Assembly: GCA_030019435.1 (NCBI GenBank)
Contig: JASEEV010000004.1
Location: forward strand, 1-55,895
Source of the DNA: Methanocellales archaeon
Lineage (GTDB): Archaea > Halobacteriota > UBA148
Reading direction: 5' to 3'
Length of the DNA stretch: 55,895 nucleotides
The position numbers were made by a program, and so were the translations under genes. Below the pieces are notes generated by a model. That model worked only from the letters and a program-made list of their open reading frames with translations, ran no database searches and was not told the DNA's origin. This document shows, in pieces, positions 15,061-21,662 of the stretch; the stretch's first letter is position 1, and each line of letters starts with the position of its first letter.

Positions 15061-15414
15061 CTAGCTGTATCCAAAGATTTCTTTTAAACATTCATTGATT
15101 TTGAGCATCATCTCATTGGGCACTCGTCCCAATTTTTTCCTGATTAAACGCTGATCAATGGTCACTATTTTACCCAATTTAACAATGGAGGGTTTGGGTA
15201 GGCCTGCAGATTTTTGTTCTGCTAGAGATAGCCTATACTCATCTCTCGAAGATTTTGGTGGAATGTGAGAGGTGATAGCGGCGAGAACTACATCGTTGCG
15301 GGATTCATTGAACCAGTTTGATGAGATAAATAATGCTGGTCGCTGCTTGGTTGTAGAGAGGTCGGTAAAGGGAAAGGGGATGAGGATTACCTCGCCCCAT
15401 TTATAGAGAATCAT
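15061..15414 (-). CDS. MazF/PemK-type mRNA interferase toxin
   Basis: About 117 residues starting MILYKWGEVILIPFPFTDLSTTKQRPALFISS, the canonical MazF/PemK opening (GEV-x3-PFPFTD...KRRPALV). LAAITSHIPP and a LPKPSIVKLGKIVTID segment follow, then the C-terminal helix. MazF toxins are sequence-specific RNases. The start is chosen at 15414; a longer frame to 15447 lies wholly within the antitoxin gene. It overlaps the antitoxin by 14 bp. Confidence 0.92.
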   Translation of the reverse strand: MILYKWGEVILIPFPFTDLSTTKQRPALFISSNWFNESRNDVVLAAITSHIPPKSSRDEYRLSLAEQKSAGLPKPSIVKLGKIVTIDQRLIRKKLGRVPNEMMLKINECLKEIFGYS

Positions 15415-15607
15415 AGACGGCATCCTCGGGGTTGTCCCAAAAATCAAAGGAGGATTCTGCCAGTCTCAGTAGGCATAGATCATCTGCTGGGATTTTGAGC
15501 AGATATGGGAGTTCTTGCAGTAATCTTCTCTGTTCCTCTGCGGTCATGTTTTGAATCACTTTTTCCACTTCTTTGATAGACTTTGCCACTGCCATTTTTG
15601 TCTCCAT
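15401..15607 (-). CDS. MazE-like antitoxin of the MazF pair
   Basis: From ATG 15607 the 68-residue product begins METKMAVAKSIKEVEKVIQNMTAEEQRRLLQELPYLLKI, a helical leader, and ends FDFWDNPEDAVYDSL, the conserved C-terminal tail of small antitoxins that pair with MazF/PIN toxins. No AbrB-type DNA-binding domain is apparent. An in-frame ATG at 15595 is an alternative start. The upstream frame to 15655 crosses the operator and TATA box and is unlikely. Confidence 0.75.
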   Translation of the reverse strand: METKMAVAKSIKEVEKVIQNMTAEEQRRLLQELPYLLKIPADDLCLLRLAESSFDFWDNPEDAVYDSL

Positions 15608-15640
15608 GGGATGATTGGGCATCCATGGTATTAAGTTTTG
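15604..15640 (-). promoter_or_regulatory. imperfect palindrome and TATA region of the MazE/MazF pair
   Basis: CCATGGGATG (15604-15613) and CATCCATGG (15620-15628) form an imperfect inverted repeat overlapping the proposed start codon. An AACTTAATACC box (minus strand) lies at about 15628-15638, about 25 bases before the ATG. Confidence 0.35.
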
Positions 15641-15655
15641 CCTTAGTCCTTTCAC

Positions 15656-16060
15656 CCAGATTAGATTTGCTGTGCTTCACCTGATGCGTGGGTTCGATTG
15701 CCAATTTTAGTCGAATATCTTTTGTGTATTGTATAATTACAGTTTCCCGGACACATTTGAGGATGGGGTATGCGCAATTCGGGGGTTGGTGTTTGGATGT
15801 TGGCTAAGGGAGGCGGGAGAAATAGAGGCAGATTTTTCATCTCTGCAGTTATAGTAATAAATTCACCATACATATATCCTCAGTATACGCAGTTACAGAA
15901 TCGCGCATGGACCACTATATCTTTTATTCCTTTTCATCTCCACACGGGGTTTTGGATCGACGAAATCCCAAGTTTTATGTCTTGAATCGTCGTCACCCAA
16001 TTGTTTATCATAAAGTTACCAATTGATGAATCCGTTGGGGCGATCTTGGAAGTGATGTAG
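15656..16060. other. 405-bp intergenic stretch without a supported gene
   Basis: Open frames here (for example 15661-15873 minus, 15770-15985 plus) have low-complexity, proline- and glycine-rich products, no ribosome-binding sites and no family resemblance. The only signal I see is a TTTATCATAAAG box near 16006-16016 that could be the promoter of the BrnT-like gene. Confidence 0.4.
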
Positions 16061-16336
16061 GTGAGAAGAGAAATAGTCATTCAATGGGATAAAGATTCGA
16101 TAGAACACATCTCTAAACACAGTGTAACCGATAAGGAAGTAAATAAAGCCGTAAACGGCAAAATCTTAATGAGAAAGATATCGAAGAAGGGTGTATCATT
16201 GGTAGAAATATTGGGGGAGGTAGATGGAAGAACGTTGTTCATCGTTTTAAAACCACATGGAGATAGATATAAAGTCGTGACAGCAAGAGACGCAAATGAC
16301 AGCGAAAAAAGGTTATATAAGAGAAGGAGAAAGTAA
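16061..16336 (+). CDS. BrnT/DUF4258-like toxin
   Basis: A 91-residue protein: IVIQWDKDSIEHISKHSVTDKEVNKAV at the start matches the BrnT-like 'W-D-x-x-N/S-I-E-H-I-x-x-H-x-V' opening. It then has strands and RTLFIVLKPHGDRYKVVTARDANDSEKRLYKRR, with the conserved terminal ARDAN...EKRLY. Such RNase-fold toxins pair with a small DNA-binding antitoxin encoded downstream. The start is GTG with GGAAGTG upstream. The partner gene begins 6 bases later. Confidence 0.8.
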   Translation: MRREIVIQWDKDSIEHISKHSVTDKEVNKAVNGKILMRKISKKGVSLVEILGEVDGRTLFIVLKPHGDRYKVVTARDANDSEKRLYKRRRK

Positions 16337-16342
16337 TGTGCT

Positions 16343-16561
16343 ATGAGAAAAGTTAAGATCAAATCCATGGAGGACATAGAAGCACTGCCAGAGGGCGAGT
16401 GGGTAGAAGTTCCCAAAGGATTGCATGCCAAATTTTATTATGAAGTGAGCAAGAAGGGCGACAAACTTATGATTACCCTGCCTAAAGGGGTGTCCAAGAA
16501 ACTAAAGGGCGAGCTGTTCGCTTTTTTTGATGATGATAAAATCGTGATCGAAAAGGCGTAG
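16343..16561 (+). CDS. antitoxin partner of the BrnT-like toxin
   Basis: A 72-residue protein (MRKVKIKSMEDIEALPEGEWVEVPKG...ITLPKGVSKKLKGELFAFFDDDKIVIEKA). The C-terminal half resembles a short beta-hairpin DNA-binding or dimerisation element. I do not recognise a named family. The assignment comes from its size and its position 6 bases after the toxin-like gene. Confidence 0.6.
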   Translation: MRKVKIKSMEDIEALPEGEWVEVPKGLHAKFYYEVSKKGDKLMITLPKGVSKKLKGELFAFFDDDKIVIEKA

Positions 16562-16718
16562 ATTGTAGATAGGTCCCATAAAAATCTTTTTATTCACCTA
16601 TATTCCTATGCCCTTCAATCCACCACCCTAATCTTTCTTAAATATACATTGCCAGAATATTGCCCGCGTTCGATCAAAAAATCAGCTTGGTAAAACTTAT
16701 CCTTCACTGCTCTGCATT

Positions 16719-17123
16719 CTATAATTCCTCAGGTGATTTCACCTCGATCTCTGCTATTTTCTTAAAGGTCTCATCCCTCGTGACCAAGAAAGCTCTGTGG
16801 ATCTCACATGTAGAAGCGATCATCGCATCTGGAAGTCTCGCCCTGTACTTGGCTCTAATCATCGCGGCTTCTTTTGCGATAGAGAGATCGACATCGATGA
16901 TCGTGAAGTTGTTGATGGTCTTGGCGTCTATGAGAAATCTCTCACCTCTCTCTACTTCTCCTTTGGAGTGGAAACCGCTCAAAATCTCCGCTATACAGAT
17001 CACAGAGGTAAAACCAACGTACTTTCCCTTGTGGATGTCTTCGAGCAATCTCTTCGCTGATCGATAATTCTCTTCTTCGTTTAGGATGCTCAGGAAAATG
17101 TTGGTATCTATAAGCAGTCTCAT
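16719..17123 (-). CDS. VapC-type PIN-domain toxin
   Basis: 134 residues from ATG 17123: MRLLIDTNIFLSILNEEE, TSVICIAEILSGFHSKG (glutamate helix), RARLPDAMIASTCEIH (aspartate), FLVTRDETFKKIAEIEV. All conserved acidic positions are present. Start 17123 gives a 4-bp ATGA overlap with the AbrB gene, better than the frame start at 17129. Confidence 0.92.
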   Translation of the reverse strand: MRLLIDTNIFLSILNEEENYRSAKRLLEDIHKGKYVGFTSVICIAEILSGFHSKGEVERGERFLIDAKTINNFTIIDVDLSIAKEAAMIRAKYRARLPDAMIASTCEIHRAFLVTRDETFKKIAEIEVKSPEEL

Positions 17124-17347
17124 TCCCATTCGTCTCTTATCCTCATCTGATAGTCCAGGCTTTTGCCAAATACGCCCTTTCCCAGCCCAACGAGATCTGC
17201 TATTGGGTTCTTTGGAGCTTTTTTCAGCATGATTTTTTCGCCATCAACTTCGAATACCACCTTTTCTCCTGTCATAATGCCCAACAATTTCCTCAGCCGC
17301 AGGGGAATGGTAACCTGCCCTTTTTTGGTGACTTTGCTGTACTCCAT
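17120..17347 (-). CDS. AbrB-type antitoxin (VapB)
   Basis: A 75-residue protein starting MEYSKVTKKGQVTIPLRLRKLLGIMTGEKVVFEV, a canonical AbrB hairpin domain, then an amphipathic C-terminal tail (VGLGKGVFGKSLDYQMRIRDEWE) that would dock onto the PIN partner. A perfect palindrome upstream suggests autoregulation. Confidence 0.93.
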   Translation of the reverse strand: MEYSKVTKKGQVTIPLRLRKLLGIMTGEKVVFEVDGEKIMLKKAPKNPIADLVGLGKGVFGKSLDYQMRIRDEWE

Positions 17348-17353
17348 GATATG

Positions 17354-17379
17354 GTATTACCACTTGGTAATACTTAAAG
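17354..17379 (-). promoter_or_regulatory. palindromic operator overlapping the TATA box
   Basis: GTATTACC (17354-17361) and GGTAATAC (17366-17373) form a perfect inverted repeat with a 4-base gap. On the minus strand the right arm runs into CTTTAAGTA (17371-17379), a TATA-like box about 25-30 bases from the antitoxin ATG. Confidence 0.6.
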
Positions 17380-17459
17380 GTTTTGACGTGTTAGGAAAGA
17401 GACATCTCTAAAACCAGAAAATCAGTTTGATAGGAGAATTTATCTCCCACATTAAAAAC

Positions 17460-18212
17460 CTAGTGCGGTTCGATCTCAGCGATCTGCAATCCGTCTTTAT
17501 AGATTCGCACCGTCCCGCCACTTTGTGATACCGTGATGGCAATCGCATTTGTATCTCTTGTTATGGCAGCTGCCGCCACATGTCTCCCACCCAACCCTTT
17601 TTGGACTTTTATGCCCCTGGCACTCACATCAAGGTATCTGCCAGCAGCTAGGATCTTGCCGTCCTCGCTAACAATGAACACCCCATCCAGTTGTGCGAAA
17701 CCCTTGATCGTTTCCCAATTATCCAGATTGGTTACATCTCTTTCCTCAGCGCTATGTCCCTCGTATGGGTTGAGGATGATCTGGTGCGACCTCTTGAGAA
17801 CTTCATCCGAGTCTCCTATGATGAAAGCAGTTCCCACGCTCTTGCCCTCTCTACCTTCGTACCCAAGTTCCAAGGCTATATCTAAAATGGTTTGGGTCAC
17901 CTTCGGCTCCACCCTGTCGGCGCTTTTGTTCAAGCTCCTGATTATGGGCTCTTCGCTCAGGTTATATGCGATGATCATATCGCCGATGACTCCAACCACG
18001 GTGTCGTTCATCTTGAGTTTACCATCGACATATGCATATAGGACGGCATCTCGCATTTGGTCGATTCTGGTCAAATCACCTTCCTGCATTGCAACCAGAA
18101 TCGGAATGTTCGTCTCCAACTTCTCTTTACCCTCAGCGACGATGATCGCTGCAGCGTTGATCTCCTCTGCCAACTTAACTGCAGCCTTACCGATCTTTGC
18201 GCTCACCTTCAT
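17460..18212 (-). CDS. dacZ: archaeal diadenylate cyclase DacZ
   Basis: A 250-residue soluble protein with a C-terminal DisA_N diadenylate cyclase domain (about residues 110-245). Its motifs are QLDGVFIVSEDGKILAAGRYL (the DGA-type motif as DGV) and KGLGGRHVAAAAITRDTNAIAITVSQSGGTVRIY (the RHR-type motif as GGRHVAA). It makes c-di-AMP from two ATP. The N-terminal part (residues 1-105) is the PK-like/UspA-type domain usual in archaeal DacZ. It is divergent from the aconitase-family gene. TTTTTATC near 18240 may be its TATA box. Confidence 0.9.
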   Translation of the reverse strand: MKVSAKIGKAAVKLAEEINAAAIIVAEGKEKLETNIPILVAMQEGDLTRIDQMRDAVLYAYVDGKLKMNDTVVGVIGDMIIAYNLSEEPIIRSLNKSADRVEPKVTQTILDIALELGYEGREGKSVGTAFIIGDSDEVLKRSHQIILNPYEGHSAEERDVTNLDNWETIKGFAQLDGVFIVSEDGKILAAGRYLDVSARGIKVQKGLGGRHVAAAAITRDTNAIAITVSQSGGTVRIYKDGLQIAEIEPH

Positions 18213-18278
18213 ACCCTATCATATTTATCTCAACCAAGATAAAAACTCCTATATAAGAAGTGTGTTATCTATGATTCT

Positions 18279-19532
18279 ATGAGCAGCAAAACGATGGCAG
18301 AAAAAATACTTTCGGCTAAAACTGATACTGACATCACAGCTGGTGACATAGTTATCGCACCAGTAGATCTAGTATTTGCACATGACGGGACGATGCCACT
18401 TGCGATCCAGCAAATGAAGGCTTTGGGAACGCGAAAGGTTTTCGATCCAAACAAAGTCATGGGCATATGTGATCACGCATCCCCCTCCCCAAGCGAAAAA
18501 ATTTCAAACGTGCATGCGCTCATGCGAAAATTCGCTAGGGAGAACAAAATCCATTTCTTCGAGAGCGGAGATGGCATTTGTCACCAGCTCGTTGTAGAAA
18601 AATTTGCAGCCCCGTGGAAGATCATCGTTGGGGGCGATTCTCATACGTGCACCCATGGTGCTCTTGGTGCCTTCGGCACTGGAATGGGCTCCACAGACAT
18701 AGGGGCGATCATGATCTATGGGAAGACATGGCTCAAGGTCCCAGAATCGCTTAAGGTCCGAATAGTGGGAGAATTACAAGAGCATGTGTGCTCAAAAGAC
18801 GTGATCTTGCACATAATTGGAGAGATCACCGCCGACGGAGCGACTTACATGTCCATGGAGTTTTTAGGTGACACCGTTGAGAGAATGAGCATAGAGTCCA
18901 GACTGACGATGTGTAACATGGCGATCGAAGCAGGAAGCAAGACGGGGTTGTGTATGGCAGACGAAAAGGTCAAGATCTTTCTGGAGTCATATGGAAGGGG
19001 CAACGAATACAAGTCTTTGAGCCCTGATGGGAATGCAACGTACAAGGACGAGTTCATCGTTGAGGTATCCAACTTAGAGCCGATGATCGCATATCCACAT
19101 AGAGTGGACAATGTTGCTCCTGTGACCGAATTCGAAGGGACGGAAATAGACCAGGTATGCATCGGCTCTTGCACAAATGGACGTATGGAGGATCTGCGCA
19201 TAGCTGCTGAGATACTGAAAGGAAAAGAGATCGCAAAGGACACACGATTGGTGATATATCCAGCGAGCAGGGGCATCTTGCTGCAAGCCATCCGTGAGGG
19301 CATCATAGAGACATTTTTACGGTCAGGAGCCTCCGTCGGAGCTCCGGGATGTGGTTTCTGTGTTGGTAGGACCGTCGCCCTGGGAGACGGTGAGATAGCA
19401 TTATCAACCCAAAACAGAAACTTCAAGGGAAGGATGGGGAATGATAAGGCCGAGATCTATCTATGTAGTCCTGCTACGGCTGCCGCTAGCGCGATAACTG
19501 GAAAGATAACTGATCCAAGGGTGAGCACATGA
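18279..19532 (+). CDS. aconitase-family large subunit (LeuC/HacA type)
   Basis: A 417-residue large subunit of a two-chain dehydratase (isopropylmalate isomerase or homoaconitase family). The Fe-S ligands are visible as C298 (CIGSCTNGR), C358 and C361 (APGCGFCVGRT). Other family motifs are GGDSHTCTHGALGAFGTGMGSTD and NHASPSP-type CDHASPSPSEK. Its neighbours, the small subunit, isocitrate dehydrogenase and a Re-citrate synthase-like gene, suggest it may act as aconitase (citrate to isocitrate); that is inference. TATA box CCTATATAAG at 18249-18258 implies a leaderless mRNA. The last codons overlap the small-subunit gene by 4 bp. Confidence 0.9.
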   Translation: MSSKTMAEKILSAKTDTDITAGDIVIAPVDLVFAHDGTMPLAIQQMKALGTRKVFDPNKVMGICDHASPSPSEKISNVHALMRKFARENKIHFFESGDGICHQLVVEKFAAPWKIIVGGDSHTCTHGALGAFGTGMGSTDIGAIMIYGKTWLKVPESLKVRIVGELQEHVCSKDVILHIIGEITADGATYMSMEFLGDTVERMSIESRLTMCNMAIEAGSKTGLCMADEKVKIFLESYGRGNEYKSLSPDGNATYKDEFIVEVSNLEPMIAYPHRVDNVAPVTEFEGTEIDQVCIGSCTNGRMEDLRIAAEILKGKEIAKDTRLVIYPASRGILLQAIREGIIETFLRSGASVGAPGCGFCVGRTVALGDGEIALSTQNRNFKGRMGNDKAEIYLCSPATAAASAITGKITDPRVST

Positions 19533-20047
19533 AAATCAAAGGAAAAGTCATACGAGTCTTTCCAAAGGACACGAACACCGATGAGATCATCGCCGGAAAG
19601 TACAAGTATGACGAGCTTGACATGAAAAAGTTGGCAGCCCATGCATTTGAGTCGATCGACGCAACATTCTATGAGGATGCACAAAAAATTCAGAAGCCAA
19701 TACTCATTGCTGGTAGCAATTTTGGATGTGGCTCCTCCAGAGAACAGGCACCTTTAGTGATAAAAGCATGCAACGTCTCCTGCATCATCGCCGAATCATT
19801 TGCGAGAATATTTTACAGGAACGGCTTTAACGTTGGTTTGCCACTGATCGAATGTAAAGGTATAGCATCTAAAGTGCGCCGGGGGGATGAGCTCGAGGTG
19901 GACCTTGGCATGGGAATCATCCGGAATGTGACGAATGGGGAAGAATATAAATTTCAGTCGATCCCAAAATTCATGCAGAAGTTGGTGGATTCTGGTGGGT
20001 TGATGCCCTATCTGAGGGCACAAGGTGGATTTTCTGAGTTGGGGTAA
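19529..20047 (+). CDS. aconitase-family small subunit (LeuD/HacB type)
   Basis: A 172-residue swivel-domain subunit: KVIRVFPKDTNTDEIIAGKYKYDELDM, then LIAGSNFGCGSSREQAPLVIKACNVSCIIAESFARIFYRNGFNVGLPLIEC. In this family a short loop after the 'DTD-x-II' motif sets substrate choice (YLVY in isopropylmalate isomerase, YLRT in methanogen homoaconitase). Here it is GKYKYDE, matching neither, so the substrate cannot be read directly. It overlaps the large-subunit gene by 4 bp. Confidence 0.9.
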   Translation: MKIKGKVIRVFPKDTNTDEIIAGKYKYDELDMKKLAAHAFESIDATFYEDAQKIQKPILIAGSNFGCGSSREQAPLVIKACNVSCIIAESFARIFYRNGFNVGLPLIECKGIASKVRRGDELEVDLGMGIIRNVTNGEEYKFQSIPKFMQKLVDSGGLMPYLRAQGGFSELG

Positions 20048-20048
20048 T

Positions 20049-21077
20049 ATGGCAAAAAAAGCAGCAGTGATCAAGGGAGATGGAGTTGGACCAGAGCTTA
20101 TCGATGGGGCAATCAAGGTCTTGGATGCCACAGGTCACGATGTGGAGCTGATTTTGTGCGATGCAGGCATCGAATGGTGGAAAAAACATGGTGGAGATTC
20201 ACTGATTCCAGATGAGACTTGGGATATTCTTCGAGAGGCGGACGCATGTTTCAAAGGACCTACCACCACGCCAGGGGGGGCAGGCACGCTTAAAAGCGTG
20301 GCGGTCTCGATAAGACAAAAATTTGATCTATATGCAAACGTCCGCCCCATAAAGACTTTTCCGAACACTCCAAGACCATTGGGCGATGTCAACTTCGTCT
20401 GCGTTAGGGAGGGAACGGAAGACCTCTACTATGGATCCGAGACCCAAAAAGATGAAGACACATATATCGCGCTGAGGAGGATAACCAGGTCTGCGTGCAG
20501 GAGAATTGCCAAATATGCCTTTGAGGAGGCAAGGCGTAGGGGTTGGGGGACGGTAGTGGCCATCCATAAGAGCAACATCCTAAAGCTGACCTGCGGAGTT
20601 TTCCTAGACGAGGTTAGGAAGGTTGGAAAGGACTATCCGGACATCGAGATATGGGAGTATCACGTCGATAACATGGCGCAACAGCTCATCAAAAACCCCC
20701 AACTATTCAATCAAACGATTCTCCTATCGACCAACCTGTTCATGGATATAATCAGCGAGGAATGCTCCGCTCTAGTGGGAAGCATCGGCTTGGTATATTC
20801 TGCAAACTTTGGCGATGGATATGCGATGTTTGAGCCTGCGCATGGCTCCGCTCCTAAGTATGCCGGAAAGGACAAGGTAAATCCAACGGCAACGATACTT
20901 GCAGGTGCATGGATGCTCGGGTATTTGGGTGAAAAGGAGGAAGCTAAGGCGATCTTTCAAGCGACGGAAAAGGTGATATCAGAGGGAAAGATGACCACAT
21001 ATGATCTAGGGGGAAAGGCAAAACTCAGCGAGATGGCAAGCGAGATTGCGAAATACGCTGAGGAAATGTTGGACTGA
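20049..21077 (+). CDS. isocitrate dehydrogenase (decarboxylating, IDH/IPMDH family)
   Basis: A 342-residue protein starting MAKKAAVIKGDGVGPELIDGAI. The substrate motif TTPGGAGTLKSVAVSIRQKFDLYANVRPIK resembles isocitrate rather than isopropylmalate dehydrogenases. The metal and cofactor region has HGSAPKYAGKDKVNPTATILA. The Lys-Tyr pair in APKYAG matches residues that give NADP preference in E. coli Icd, so NADP use is inferred. Homoisocitrate dehydrogenase is an alternative. It starts 1 base after the small-subunit stop, so it is in the same operon. Confidence 0.85.
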   Translation: MAKKAAVIKGDGVGPELIDGAIKVLDATGHDVELILCDAGIEWWKKHGGDSLIPDETWDILREADACFKGPTTTPGGAGTLKSVAVSIRQKFDLYANVRPIKTFPNTPRPLGDVNFVCVREGTEDLYYGSETQKDEDTYIALRRITRSACRRIAKYAFEEARRRGWGTVVAIHKSNILKLTCGVFLDEVRKVGKDYPDIEIWEYHVDNMAQQLIKNPQLFNQTILLSTNLFMDIISEECSALVGSIGLVYSANFGDGYAMFEPAHGSAPKYAGKDKVNPTATILAGAWMLGYLGEKEEAKAIFQATEKVISEGKMTTYDLGGKAKLSEMASEIAKYAEEMLD

Positions 21078-21087
21078 AAGGACTTTC

Positions 21088-21654
21088 TTATCCCCTGTAT
21101 TCCATTTCCAGTGGCTTCGGCGGCAAGGGGAACATGCTTTTGAACCTGTCTGGGTCTTCCGCTGCCTCTTTTAATCGTTTTTTGGTCATATCTAGAAAAT
21201 CCTCTAGATATATCCTCTCTGTGGCTTTCTTTACCTTCTTTGCCAGATCCTTTATTTTCTCGATATCCCCCGCCACCTCTTCATAGTCACAAGCGTCCCC
21301 AACTGGACAATGATGTTTGATATTATTCAACGAAATTAGATATCTATTGATCTCCTTCTTATCCAAGGATCTCAGCTGTGCTTCAAAGGACTCTTTAAGT
21401 TCTTCTGTCTTGGTTTCCAGAGAGACGGATATCGGCTTTATCCCATCTCTCGTGGGAAATATCAGCGAAAAGTTCTCTAGATACTCAGAATATGCAAGAT
21501 CTATGTTCTCTCTGGCATCTTTGCTGTATGAGACCTTTCCCTCTATATCTCTAGAATTCTGGCACATGGAACAATATCTCTCAAACCTATCTATCGCCTG
21601 ATAAAACTCTATCACACCTTTCAAAGGACTCTCGGTTTTTATCTCCACTGCCAT
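21088..21654 (-). CDS. unknown cysteine-containing helical protein with the citrate synthase-like gene
   Basis: 188 residues, strongly helical and charged. Cysteines cluster in RYCSMCQNS (near residue 28) and HHCPVGDACDYEE (near residue 115), which could bind a metal or Fe-S cluster. There is no signal peptide or membrane span. I do not recognise the family. The gene starts 8 bases after the Re-citrate synthase-like stop codon on the same strand, so the two are very likely co-expressed. It ends 10 bases from the convergent isocitrate dehydrogenase gene. Confidence 0.7.
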   Translation of the reverse strand: MAVEIKTESPLKGVIEFYQAIDRFERYCSMCQNSRDIEGKVSYSKDARENIDLAYSEYLENFSLIFPTRDGIKPISVSLETKTEELKESFEAQLRSLDKKEINRYLISLNNIKHHCPVGDACDYEEVAGDIEKIKDLAKKVKKATERIYLEDFLDMTKKRLKEAAEDPDRFKSMFPLPPKPLEMEYRG

Positions 21655-21662
21655 GTCCTCAC

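Noticed and set aside
15661-15985. Two short frames in the 15.7-16.0 kb gap
   Set aside because: Biased composition, no ribosome-binding site and no recognisable motif.
17533-18282. 249-codon plus-strand frame opposite dacZ
   Set aside because: The low-complexity Ser/Leu/Pro product is a shadow of the conserved DacZ gene.
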